52,912 bases of DNA from Bacteroidales bacterium UBA1794 (GTDB lineage Bacteria; Bacteroidota; Bacteroidia; Bacteroidales; Bacteroidaceae). Shown one piece after another: positions 43,593-51,529 of the stretch (position 1 is its first letter; each line of letters begins with the position of its first letter). The notes beneath the pieces were generated by a model. That model did not search any database. It had not been told where the DNA came from and saw only the letters and a program-made list of their open reading frames with translations. Where the stretch lies: positions 1 through 52,912 of the forward strand of contig DCFW01000025.1 in NCBI GenBank assembly GCA_002315435.1, in the 5' to 3' direction. The position numbers and the translations under genes are program-made.

Positions 43593-46106
43593 TTAAATTT
43601 TCCGGTACATACCATGATCCATCTTCCTGATCAAGCAACCTGCGCCATTTTTTCCATCTACATATCTATGCATGTATCTATACACCGTCATGCGACTCAT
43701 CTTTAATGAGCGCCCCACTTCCACAGCATCATTGGTAGTGAACTCCTCCGGCAGACTTTGATAAAGCTTGTACGATACAGGCATATTCTTTAGAATCAGC
43801 GTTGTAGCTTTTTCGGGCGACAAGCTACGATAGGCAAAATCCGTATGCTGGTTGAGTACCTTTATCATTTTCAGAGCAAGCTTTACATCCTCATCCGAGC
43901 ACACCAGCGGTTCATCAAAACGATCCACGCTCTCCCCTCTCAAAGCGGTAAGCACCATACAGATGCGACCGTGCATCACACCCAAACGGTGCATGGTGCC
44001 GTCATACTCACCATCATAAAGTGTGTTGTAACGAAACAAATTATTGCGGAAAAAGCTTCGTACCTCTTTTCGTTGTGCTTTCGTCAATTTAAATTGCACA
44101 CCCTTTTCGCCCAAGCATACCAATTTAGTGTAGATCACATACAAGTCATCGGCATATCGGTCAAAGCACTCTTCATACGATTCACCCTCATCATCCTCAT
44201 ACTGATCCTCCCATTCGGGATTCGTCGTCACATACAAAACACCAAAGCGACTGAACAATCCATTCTCCGCATCCGTCATCAAATTCTTCAACTGCTTGGG
44301 AGTTCCGCTCAGTACTACAGACAAACAAGGATAATCGATATAAATATGAATGCCCTCACCCTTGTCATCCGACCCAACACGCATGAATGTGATCGGCTCA
44401 TGATGCGCAGCCTTTCGCAACAAGTCAGAGTACCCGCCGAAATCCAATCGCAAGATCTTAGCCAACGTATCGCCTTCCGTCTCAAACATAATCCCACGTT
44501 GTGTTTCAGCAAATGTGCGTATGAAAGCCGAGGCACTTGAATCCGCTGGAATATTGAATACCTTCAATGGCGGCATCTGCTCCATGACATTCTCAGTTTC
44601 GCCTTTTGCTGATTTGCCTTTTTTCTCCTGTTTCTTCAGTTCCATTCGTTTTCGATATTCATTTCGTGCCTCTTCCGATTCAGCCATCAACTTATCATGT
44701 ACCGGTTTCACCAGTCGGGCACAAAACCGCATCATCCCTTTTCCACTGCCCGATTTAGCCAACACAAAGAAAGACAAATTAGCTTCCATGCGATGCTTGC
44801 CATAACGCATGTAATAGTTCGGCAGTAAAGAACTGATCGTGGTGACCGAGGTCATCAACATCATGCTCTTTTCAGCCACCGTGTCAACATGTGATACGAT
44901 TTGAGTCAACAATGGAGGTAACTGATCGAATACCCATTCAGGAAACATCGGTAATCCTTTCATTTCATTAGCTACATCTATCTCTTCTTGAAATGTATGA
45001 TAAGGATTAGAAATATCCACTCCGGCTGTCCTGCAAAGTTCAAAGAAAGTAGCGATCTTAATGTCATCCCGCTTTTTGTGCAGGCAGTCCGTGAAAAATT
45101 TGTTCAGATCACGAGTCTGCTCTCCCTTGTAATACGAGCAACAATGTTCAAAGATAGACCTTCCTGCTTCGCCTAAGGTCGCTAATGAAAAGCCTAAGCG
45201 CAAGAAATCTTCATAGTTAGGTGCTATGTCCTTGTTTATACGACCTGCCACCACTTGCACATGGGCAAGCGATGTTTGTTCATCCATACAATGATCCTCA
45301 GGGGAATCAGCTTGAAAGGCAAGCTCATTTTCCAATGAATCTGCTTTCGATGAATTGGTTGCTGATGGATCATTTGGTAATATTTCACTTGAAGATGGAA
45401 CATTCAAGGAAGAAACATTCGACGGTGAATACTTAAAGGAGGCATTTGCAGGAATAGTCTCCGGCGTTCCTTTAAACTGCTTATAACGAGCCAGCCATAT
45501 ATTTACATCCACTCCGCACATCAGTCCGGTTGTCGAAAAATAAGCCTGCGGATCATAAGATACAAAACAAGCACGTGTAGGGTCACAGCACGCTCTGTCC
45601 GCTTTCAAATGGCACACATCAGCTAAATACTGCATGATCGCGTGAGAATAATCTTCCACCGTGGCAACCTTCGGATCATAGCGAAACATTACTTTCAATC
45701 CTTTGCCTAAAGAACTTACAATCGCCATAAACGAATGTAACAGCGGATCATTCAATACCGTCACACGCATTTGTTGAGGAGTCTTACCCGGATTATCCTT
45801 GCCATCCAAATCAGCGCAGATCACTCCACTAAAATCGGTGATGCAACTACTTTTACGTTCCGTGCAAATCACCGAGGGTGTGAAATAATCAAGCTTTGAT
45901 TTCATGGCCGACTGCTTCTTGGGATCCGGCTCTGCACGCATCGCCTCTATTTGCTCCTTGTATTTATTACTTTTAGTTCGCTCATACAGTTCATAAAAAG
46001 CCTCCGTGCCGTAAGGTTTCACATTACTAATCGGGCCATGAAAGGAAGAACATCGCAACTCGGTTATTTCTCTATTGACAGCCTCTTTACTATTATCTGT
46101 TTCCAT
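43593..46106 (-). CDS. VirE/BT4734-like primase-helicase type protein (DUF3987)
   Basis: 837 aa. An N-terminal BT4734-like domain (about 30-190) with FSGVICADLDGKDN resembling an archaeal-eukaryotic primase metal strand; a PriCT-2-like helical domain (about 285-370); a DUF3987 P-loop domain with Walker A-like LAKSGSGKGMM near 460 and a charged insert (EARNEYRKRMELKKQ); a C-terminal winged-helix-like end (RSLKMSRMTVYRYMHRY). Such proteins occur in multiple copies in Bacteroides, often in mobile or capsule-linked islands. A relic of another copy lies at 38257-38307. Replication priming for a mobile element is the likely origin; current role unknown. Confidence 0.85.
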   Translation of the reverse strand: METDNSKEAVNREITELRCSSFHGPISNVKPYGTEAFYELYERTKSNKYKEQIEAMRAEPDPKKQSAMKSKLDYFTPSVICTERKSSCITDFSGVICADLDGKDNPGKTPQQMRVTVLNDPLLHSFMAIVSSLGKGLKVMFRYDPKVATVEDYSHAIMQYLADVCHLKADRACCDPTRACFVSYDPQAYFSTTGLMCGVDVNIWLARYKQFKGTPETIPANASFKYSPSNVSSLNVPSSSEILPNDPSATNSSKADSLENELAFQADSPEDHCMDEQTSLAHVQVVAGRINKDIAPNYEDFLRLGFSLATLGEAGRSIFEHCCSYYKGEQTRDLNKFFTDCLHKKRDDIKIATFFELCRTAGVDISNPYHTFQEEIDVANEMKGLPMFPEWVFDQLPPLLTQIVSHVDTVAEKSMMLMTSVTTISSLLPNYYMRYGKHRMEANLSFFVLAKSGSGKGMMRFCARLVKPVHDKLMAESEEARNEYRKRMELKKQEKKGKSAKGETENVMEQMPPLKVFNIPADSSASAFIRTFAETQRGIMFETEGDTLAKILRLDFGGYSDLLRKAAHHEPITFMRVGSDDKGEGIHIYIDYPCLSVVLSGTPKQLKNLMTDAENGLFSRFGVLYVTTNPEWEDQYEDDEGESYEECFDRYADDLYVIYTKLVCLGEKGVQFKLTKAQRKEVRSFFRNNLFRYNTLYDGEYDGTMHRLGVMHGRICMVLTALRGESVDRFDEPLVCSDEDVKLALKMIKVLNQHTDFAYRSLSPEKATTLILKNMPVSYKLYQSLPEEFTTNDAVEVGRSLKMSRMTVYRYMHRYVDGKNGAGCLIRKMDHGMYRKI

Positions 46107-46489
46107 TTTTCTTTTTCACTTAATCATTATATAAAAACAGCTACCGCTTTTGCTCCCGGGATTTACAAAAGAGAACAGCACCTTCGGGACTTTCCCAAAA
46201 GCGCTGCAATAGTATAGATATTTTGTGTACACTAGCCCCCTAGTGTACACAAAATATAACACACGTTAACCATTAAGCCTTTGGATAAGTCTTTTGCAAG
46301 GCTCGTTCTCTGCAAACGATTGAAATCGAAAATATATATCAGAGTATATGCATGATTGGTTAAGTAATTATTTTTGGCTACATAGTTGTTCCCAAGTGTA
46401 ATGAGAAAGTCTGATTTACAATTCGCGAATTGCAAACCAGAATGTGACTATAAAGAAAAGAACGACCAGTCCGGTTCACCAAGAAGTAA
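46107..46489. other. Intergenic region with palindromes upstream of the primase-like gene
   Basis: About 380 bp with no gene. It holds the 18-bp-arm palindrome at 46218-46257 and a perfect 14-bp palindrome CAATTCGCGAATTG at 46419-46432. The promoter of the primase-like gene must lie here; TACTATTG on the minus strand near 46208-46215 is a one-off -7 match. Confidence 0.5.
46218..46257. repeat. Perfect inverted repeat, 18-bp arms, 4-bp CCCC centre
   Basis: ATATTTTGTGTACACTAG, then CCCC, then the exact complement. Only the centre breaks the symmetry. It lies about 110 bp upstream of the primase-like gene. It could be a dimeric-protein site, a cruciform origin or resolution site, or a hairpin in RNA. 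Confidence 0.9.
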
Positions 46490-46527
46490 TAAAAAAATCC
46501 TCCTTGGCTTTGTTGCCGGAGAGGATT
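46490..46527 (-). terminator. Terminator of the MutS-like / 285-aa / small ORF unit
   Basis: On the minus strand AATCCTC pairs with GAGGATT, followed by seven Ts. It lies just past the small ORF. Confidence 0.8.
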
Positions 46528-46541
46528 ACTTTGAATGGTTT

Positions 46542-46718
46542 TTAATTTCTACTCTTTACATTGCCGGCGTAAGATTCACCGTTAATCACAAAGCGTTTAC
46601 GATTCTATAAAATGTGGCTACACTCGGTTTTTTCGAGCATCCGGCAGTATTCGGCTTGTATAGAAAGTAGAAGCTTCCTCATCAAACTTTGTGCGTTCTG
46701 CGGTTCCGTGTTTGCCAT
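46542..46718 (-). CDS. Small ORF (58 codons) interrupted by one in-frame TAG
   Basis: From ATG 46718 the frame reads MANTEPQNAQSLMRKLLLS ... EKTECSHIL, then TAG (46605-46607), then NRKRFVINGESYAGNVKSRN and TAA at 46542-46544. The first part alone is 37 aa. It starts 33 bases after the 285-aa gene stop, on the same strand, and a terminator follows 15 bases after the final stop, so the unit looks like a real last gene, either 37 aa long or a 58-aa gene with a nonsense mutation. No family recognised. Confidence 0.45.
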
Positions 46719-46751
46719 ATCTTTTTCAAGAACGCTTTTTCATTCAAGCGA

Positions 46752-47609
46752 TTAAGTTACACAATAATCCAGTTGTTCTACCAGTTCTTTCCATTTCTTC
46801 TTTTTCAGCTCACGTGATGAGCCGTGGTAGAAATTCGCCATATCTACGGAAAAGGCGATGCCGATTTGAGAGAAAAAGCTTTTCTCTGTGAGTATGATAT
46901 TTCCTTCATCGTCTGTTTTGCGAATGAAATATTTATAATAGAGCCTTACCATCGTAAACAATACGGAGAATGCGCCATTGATTACTCTGCCGTCTGCACG
47001 TCGCTTGAGATCTATTTGCAACGGCTTTTCTCTATCCACCACGTTTATTGTTTCTATTGGAGTGCTTACACATTCTATTGATGCCTTGATATCTTTCCTG
47101 ACCAACCGACTGCGCAAAAATCGTAGAAACTTCTTATGATAGACGCAAGCCTTTAGTAAGTTACTCTTTTTGAAAATGGCACTCCTTGACTGAATCCAGG
47201 CTTTGAACTCAGCATAACCGATGTGCGAAGGAATACGCACAATATGATTGGTAATCATTTGTATAAAAGCCGGATGCATTTCTTTGTTTTTCAAGTAACT
47301 TTTTATGTGATTGTAGCAACCCATCAGCACCCTCATTTCTATATTTTGTGTAGCATGAATCAGAATGTAGTGTAGCATCACACACTGCTCTTCACTTGAA
47401 TAATTTTCCTTTATCTTTTCGTTCCAGAACAAGTCAAAATTATACAAATCGTAATTGCTTACATAAGCATGCAACATTTCGTCGGCAGTCACCACAATCT
47501 TTATGGCACTTAAATCATTCGGTGCAAAATATTCTTTGGTAATGGCTATGAATCTACTATTAATATCGCTATCTATCTCGGCACAGTGTGTTTTTGTCTT
47601 GAAAGTCAT
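46752..47609 (-). CDS. Unrecognised 285-aa protein
   Basis: I do not recognise a family. It is rich in aromatic, Lys and Ile residues and predicted mostly helical. No signal peptide, no membrane helix, no polymerase (YxDD), nuclease or Walker motif that I can see. The middle (residues about 150-185, FKKSNLLKACVYHKKFLRFLRSRLVRKDIK) is strongly basic and could bind nucleic acid. The C-terminal 50 residues faintly recall the layout of the Bacteroides excision regulator RteC, but too weakly to assign. It follows the structured element at 47658-47735 and the MutS-like gene, all in one direction. Confidence 0.7.
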   Translation of the reverse strand: MTFKTKTHCAEIDSDINSRFIAITKEYFAPNDLSAIKIVVTADEMLHAYVSNYDLYNFDLFWNEKIKENYSSEEQCVMLHYILIHATQNIEMRVLMGCYNHIKSYLKNKEMHPAFIQMITNHIVRIPSHIGYAEFKAWIQSRSAIFKKSNLLKACVYHKKFLRFLRSRLVRKDIKASIECVSTPIETINVVDREKPLQIDLKRRADGRVINGAFSVLFTMVRLYYKYFIRKTDDEGNIILTEKSFFSQIGIAFSVDMANFYHGSSRELKKKKWKELVEQLDYCVT

Positions 47610-47657
47610 TTCTTTTAGTTTTGTTTATTATTGATGTTTTTCTTACTATTTTATTTG

Positions 47658-47735
47658 AGCACAAAAATGCCTGCAAAGAGCACCGAGGTTTGGTACAGTG
47701 CAATTTACAGGCAACATTTAATTTGCTTTTGTGCT
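47658..47735 (-). ncRNA. Nested stem-loop element between two genes
   Basis: Three nested stems in 78 bases: AGCACAAAA with TTTTGTGCT at the ends, TGCCTG (47668) with CAGGCA (47708) inside, and GCAC (47680) with GTGC (47698) at the tip. On the minus strand it is transcribed between the MutS-like gene and the 285-aa gene. It has no T-run, so it is not an ordinary terminator. It may be a structured leader or small RNA. Confidence 0.5.
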
Positions 47736-47765
47736 ATATCTTATTCATAAGCGTAAGTTTGTTTT

Positions 47766-48254
47766 TCATTCGCTCACTAACGCTTGTAATTTAGCTATAA
47801 AAAGCATGGCATCCAGTGGAGCCGAATGCAGCAGATCATACGAGCGGATAATCTTTGCCAAATCCGTCTCTTGAGGAGATTCTGCCGCCACCTTCGGAGC
47901 TTTCTGCCTCTTTTCTTGTTCCTCCACCTCTATTCCTTCCGAAGTGCAATCTAATCCGGTGAATTCTATCCAATCATCCGTTTGCGACAAGATGCGTCCA
48001 CCGGCAGCCGTGATACTATCTATCACCAATTCCAAATTGTCTGCAGGGAAACCTGCCGTCAGAATTTCCAATCCGCTTCTCCGTACTTTCCGCATCACGC
48101 GATAATTCATTACTCGTGCCAAAGCGTAAGCACCTGCATTGTATGCATGAAAGAAGTAGCCTATTTTCATTAGACATAACACTTCATTTCCACTCTCCTC
48201 CTGTTTGTTGATCAGCTCTTGTTCTTTAAAGGTCTGATTATTCAATTTTGCCAT
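47766..48254 (-). CDS. Stand-alone MutS domain-I protein (MutS-like, DGR-accessory type)
   Basis: 162 aa. Residues about 28-95 match MutS domain I: LMKIGYFFHAYNAGAYALARVM corresponds to the RMGDFYELFYDDA segment, and LTAGFPADNLELVIDSITAAGGRI to the AGIPYHAVENYLAKLVNQG segment. The mismatch-reading Phe-x-Glu is replaced (FFHAY), and all later MutS domains, including the ATPase, are absent. The C-terminal 70 residues are an acidic linker and a short helix. Stand-alone MutS-like proteins have been described as accessory genes of some diversity-generating retroelements. The next gene upstream encodes a candidate DGR target. Confidence 0.7.
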   Translation of the reverse strand: MAKLNNQTFKEQELINKQEESGNEVLCLMKIGYFFHAYNAGAYALARVMNYRVMRKVRRSGLEILTAGFPADNLELVIDSITAAGGRILSQTDDWIEFTGLDCTSEGIEVEEQEKRQKAPKVAAESPQETDLAKIIRSYDLLHSAPLDAMLFIAKLQALVSE

Positions 48255-48603
48255 AAGCTCGTTGATTTATAATTACTCGTTATATTCATTAATACTATTT
48301 TCTTCCTGTAATGTTATCCGTGTTGGCATTACAAGTCGCCGTACTCTGATGGCAACCTGCCGAGAACCTTTTTTTTAAAAACCAGCTTTCTCCGCCAAGC
48401 CTTAGCCGACCGGATTCTCATCAATAAAAAATTCATTGCCTCTGTGCTCTGTTTATTATTTTCATTTCTTAGTTTTCCTTTTTCATTATATTGTTTCCAA
48501 GTCTCCTGATAATGCCATTTCTTTATTTTATTTCGACTCGCTTACGCGGGGGTATTTTTATTACTTTTTTCATCAAAAAATTCAATTCTAAATAGATAAA
48601 TAG
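48255..48603. other. Intergenic region, tip protein / MutS-like gene
   Basis: About 350 bp without a gene. It is folded rather than random: TGTAATG (48306) pairs with CATTACA (48326), GGCA-GGT-TGCC forms a small hairpin at about 48350, and GC-rich blocks (48395-48420) alternate with A/T. It was checked for a template repeat similar to the tip-gene 3' end and none was seen. Confidence 0.5.
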
Positions 48604-50343
48604 CTAAAATGCGACCACTGAACGCACCCTACCATTGCTATACGTGTAAGTCTTAGCTGCGAAACCCAGATAGAGACCACCATCGTTGTTGAAGGCCACG
48701 TTGCAAGCGTAGGAACCACTCCCCTCACTACTGCACCAGTACCATCGACCTGTTGTCCAATCGCTACTGCTATAAGTCCAATCAATAAGATTGCTCCCAC
48801 TAACCACTTTACTTAAGTATGAATTTATTCCGCTTGAGGCTGTCGAGGCCCCTCCCGAATAATACCAATATGCAAGACCTGATCCGCTATCTGTAGTGGA
48901 TGTTGGTGTTGTTCCCGTTGAGATTCCACCCAGATTTGTAATAATTTGATACCATTGACCGCTACTTGGTAAATACCATCCGCTTGTACCAGACGGTACT
49001 GTATAAGTACTATAATTCATTGCATAATAGATTGCCGGATAATTGCTGGATAGGTTGGAACCGGCTTTTGTCTTTATCGTTTGGCAATGAGTGTATCCAT
49101 CCATTTCTGTCTCATAGCCTATGAGAGAAGTAACCTGAGATGAAGGAAATTCCAATGCGGATGTATTTGGTGACCAGGTCACGGCTGATGCCGCATTGGT
49201 TAAGGCCATTGCATATCCGTGCGTCCAACCATGGCTCTGGTCCTTACTGCTCGTGGTTATGGAAAAGATAACACCTATCACTGTTTTACCGGTTGGAGTA
49301 GCACTGCTTCCCCATGATCCGTCACTATAATAATAGTTACCCACTACCGGGGCTTGATCCACTACATACGTCACGCGAGCATCATTCTGTCCAGGACCGG
49401 TGATATTGACATTATATACGTATGAATTGTTCCGCTGAATATTGAAGTTCGTATAATCCGTCGTATTCATACCGCCCAAATAAATCCGATAGGTGGAATG
49501 AGATACCGATGTGCTGGCATACACCTCCAAATAAGTGGCATGACTGGGGGCATTCATTCGGGATTTCTCATCGACACTTGTAGAACTTGTGCCTACCAAG
49601 TTCTCATATATATAGTAGGTAAATGCTGGAACGGCGGCACCAGCCACAGGAATGCCTATTGACACGGCAGTACAATCAACCCAATTGTTAGCAGGGTTAT
49701 ATGACGGCGTTTGCGATTGGTCATCGTTGATATAGCTACTTGTCGGAACGCTACGCAGCTTGTAGCCTGTAACTGTAATGCCGTTAGAAGGCGTTATATT
49801 GAAGGTTAGTTTTGTGCAAAGACGCGTCAATTTAAATTCGGGAATCGTGACACCGGCAGTAATAGTGCAGGTCGTTTGACCGAACATCAACACTGCACTC
49901 TTGCTCGTCAGGTCATCACCCGAAGACAACAAGTCAAACTTTTTCTTAAAATCTCCTATGGTAGCTACGCCTTTAAAATAACTGTTGCTACCCGTATTGG
50001 CTATAGCATAGATTGTGCTATTCCCCGTACGGGCAGTTACATCCACGGAGTAAGGTCCGGCACCCGTAAAGGACTTGTAGTTGCTACCAATCAAATCACT
50101 GCTACTGCTGTTGCCGTTGAACACCAGTACCGTGATGTCATTCACCGCACTTTCGTTTGTAGAAAGAGCACGGGTAGTCTTGTCTATACCAAACGTCACG
50201 TGTATGATCGCTGTGTCGTCCTTGATCATCGACGTGACGTCACTCGTGCACGAGAGTTGAAGCAATATCAAGATGCCTGCCACAAGCAGCGACAATGCCT
50301 TGCACAATAAATGTCTTTTATATTTTTTGTCTCTAAAATTCAT
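48604..50343 (-). CDS. Fimbrial tip-type lipoprotein with C-type-lectin-like C-terminus, candidate DGR target
   Basis: 579 aa. Lipobox LQLSC near residue 32. Residues about 40-340 are fimbrillin-like beta sandwich (TTRALSTNESAVNDITVLVFNG is the usual start of a fimbrillin N-domain). Residues about 350-579 resemble the FGE/DUF1566 type of C-type-lectin fold: SGWYLPSSGQWYQI, then GRWYWCSSEGSGSYACNVAFNN and the end GRVRSVVAF. This ending (W.SSE ... R.RSVVAF) is that of Bacteroides variable proteins diversified by retroelements. Several codons in 48607-48743 fit A-replaced AAY codons. Third structural gene of the fimbrial operon, as tip adhesins usually are. Confidence 0.75.
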   Translation of the reverse strand: MNFRDKKYKRHLLCKALSLLVAGILILLQLSCTSDVTSMIKDDTAIIHVTFGIDKTTRALSTNESAVNDITVLVFNGNSSSSDLIGSNYKSFTGAGPYSVDVTARTGNSTIYAIANTGSNSYFKGVATIGDFKKKFDLLSSGDDLTSKSAVLMFGQTTCTITAGVTIPEFKLTRLCTKLTFNITPSNGITVTGYKLRSVPTSSYINDDQSQTPSYNPANNWVDCTAVSIGIPVAGAAVPAFTYYIYENLVGTSSTSVDEKSRMNAPSHATYLEVYASTSVSHSTYRIYLGGMNTTDYTNFNIQRNNSYVYNVNITGPGQNDARVTYVVDQAPVVGNYYYSDGSWGSSATPTGKTVIGVIFSITTSSKDQSHGWTHGYAMALTNAASAVTWSPNTSALEFPSSQVTSLIGYETEMDGYTHCQTIKTKAGSNLSSNYPAIYYAMNYSTYTVPSGTSGWYLPSSGQWYQIITNLGGISTGTTPTSTTDSGSGLAYWYYSGGASTASSGINSYLSKVVSGSNLIDWTYSSSDWTTGRWYWCSSEGSGSYACNVAFNNDGGLYLGFAAKTYTYSNGRVRSVVAF

Positions 50344-50410
50344 AAAACTATTTTACTTTTCCCGTTTCTGACTTTTATATATTTCAATTTTATATTTTAT
50401 TTTTATAAAA

Positions 50411-50440
50411 TCAATTCCCCGCATCGCTGCGGAGGATTGA
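50411..50440 (-). terminator. Hairpin with GNRA loop before the tip gene
   Basis: On the minus strand TCAAT.CTCCGCA, loop GCGA, TGCGGGG.ATTGA, followed by T/A-rich DNA. It stands 67 bases before the tip-gene start, so it could act as a partial terminator lowering tip expression relative to anchor and shaft. Confidence 0.55.
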
Positions 50441-50514
50441 CAAAAATTCACTATTGTGCAAATACATTTTTACAATAGTTCTATAAGCAATTATAAACAT
50501 TTCCTTGTTTTGAT

Positions 50515-50578
50515 TGATTGTTACCCCCGGCTCCAAAGGAGGTCGGCACCCACAAAGAAGCCGGACGGATAACAATAC
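50515..50578 (-). ncRNA. Large stem-loop between anchor and tip genes
   Basis: On the minus strand TTGTTATCC-GT-CCGGCT pairs with AGCCGG-GGGTAACAA: 15 pairs with a 2-base bulge. One pair is U-G only if the minus strand is the RNA, which fits the direction of the operon. Inner GGT/ACC and CTCC/GGAG can pair too. Confidence 0.6.
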
Positions 50579-50638
50579 TGGAATCAATGTATGAGATCAA
50601 CTCTCATGCGGTTTATATTTTTTTACACATGTCTATTT

Positions 50639-51520
50639 TCAAAAGGAGGTATTTTGGTTCAAATAATCACTCCAAGGCTCTACCACCATGCTAAACTCAC
50701 GACGAGCCACATTGATCACCACAACCTTGTCCTCTCCTCCTGCCAATGTGATCTGCTTTCCATCACTATCCAACGACGAATGCCAAAGCTCCGAGTCACC
50801 CTTATAGATCGAAAGCATCACCGCTTCGCCCGTTTTAGTAGGAAGCGTACGCAAGGTTTCACTTACCAAATCGCCGTTGTTTGCAAAAGAAGCCGTGGGG
50901 TGATAGCTCACTGAGTCCCCTATGACTGTGCCGTCAAAAGCCACTGCATTGTGAAGCCCCTCCAACACGATTTTGTAATCACCCTCGCCATAAGTTTCGC
51001 GCAACCCTTGCACCACCACATGCAGTTTCACCTGTCGGTCGAGCAACGGAAGCAGCACCACTTTTGTCGAACCGGCCGAATCCGCCGTATAATCATAACG
51101 ACCGTAGTAGAGATGTGCCGTATAGATATCCTGCAACTCCGATACACGAGTCTTTGGAATCAGATTCACCGAGGTTTCGCTGATGTCGTCACCCACATTG
51201 GGCGTACATATCCGGAAGCTGTCGGTGTTCATATTCCCAAACACCACCAACGATGCCTTGCTGTTTTCATCAAAGCTAATCAGGTAGCGGCCGTCCGACT
51301 CGGAAGTGACCACATGATCAAACTTGTCATTCAAAAAGAGATACGCCAAAGTAGGCTCCGACACCGATTCACCCATTGGATTACCCTTCGTGTCAACCAG
51401 CTGTGTGGCAATAGCATACTGCACACAACCGATATGGCTCTCGTCTATGCACGACGCGGTCAACAACAATAGCAATGTTATCGACAGTAACGGATTTAGA
51501 AGGAGTTTCGGGTATCTCAT
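50639..51520 (-). CDS. FimB/Mfa2-type fimbrial anchor lipoprotein
   Basis: 293 aa. Lipobox LTASC (Cys24) for membrane anchoring, then CVQYAIATQLVDTKGNP, the LFLNDKFDHVVTSESDGRYLISF hairpin, and VVLLPLLDRQVKLHVVVQGL, the typical order of FimB/Mfa2 (PF08842) proteins. It would terminate and anchor the fimbrial shaft in the outer membrane. Located nine bases after the fimbrillin stop and 295 bases before the tip gene. Confidence 0.85.
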   Translation of the reverse strand: MRYPKLLLNPLLSITLLLLLTASCIDESHIGCVQYAIATQLVDTKGNPMGESVSEPTLAYLFLNDKFDHVVTSESDGRYLISFDENSKASLVVFGNMNTDSFRICTPNVGDDISETSVNLIPKTRVSELQDIYTAHLYYGRYDYTADSAGSTKVVLLPLLDRQVKLHVVVQGLRETYGEGDYKIVLEGLHNAVAFDGTVIGDSVSYHPTASFANNGDLVSETLRTLPTKTGEAVMLSIYKGDSELWHSSLDSDGKQITLAGGEDKVVVINVARREFSMVVEPWSDYLNQNTSF

Positions 51521-51529
51521 TTTATTTGA

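Noticed and set aside
46605..46607. Amber (TAG) recoding or pyrrolysine use
   Set aside because: Only one case, no suppressor tRNA or pyl genes seen, and other genes in the window end normally at TAG; a nonsense mutation or chance frame is simpler.
46752..47609. The 285-aa protein as the missing DGR reverse transcriptase
   Set aside because: No YxDD box and none of the other reverse transcriptase blocks can be seen.
46752..47609. RteC-type regulator
   Set aside because: Only a vague similarity in layout over the last 50 residues; the N-terminal two thirds do not fit.
48255..48603. Template repeat for the tip-gene variable region
   Set aside because: Reading both strands, no stretch aligns with 48604-48743; the GC-rich blocks are unrelated.
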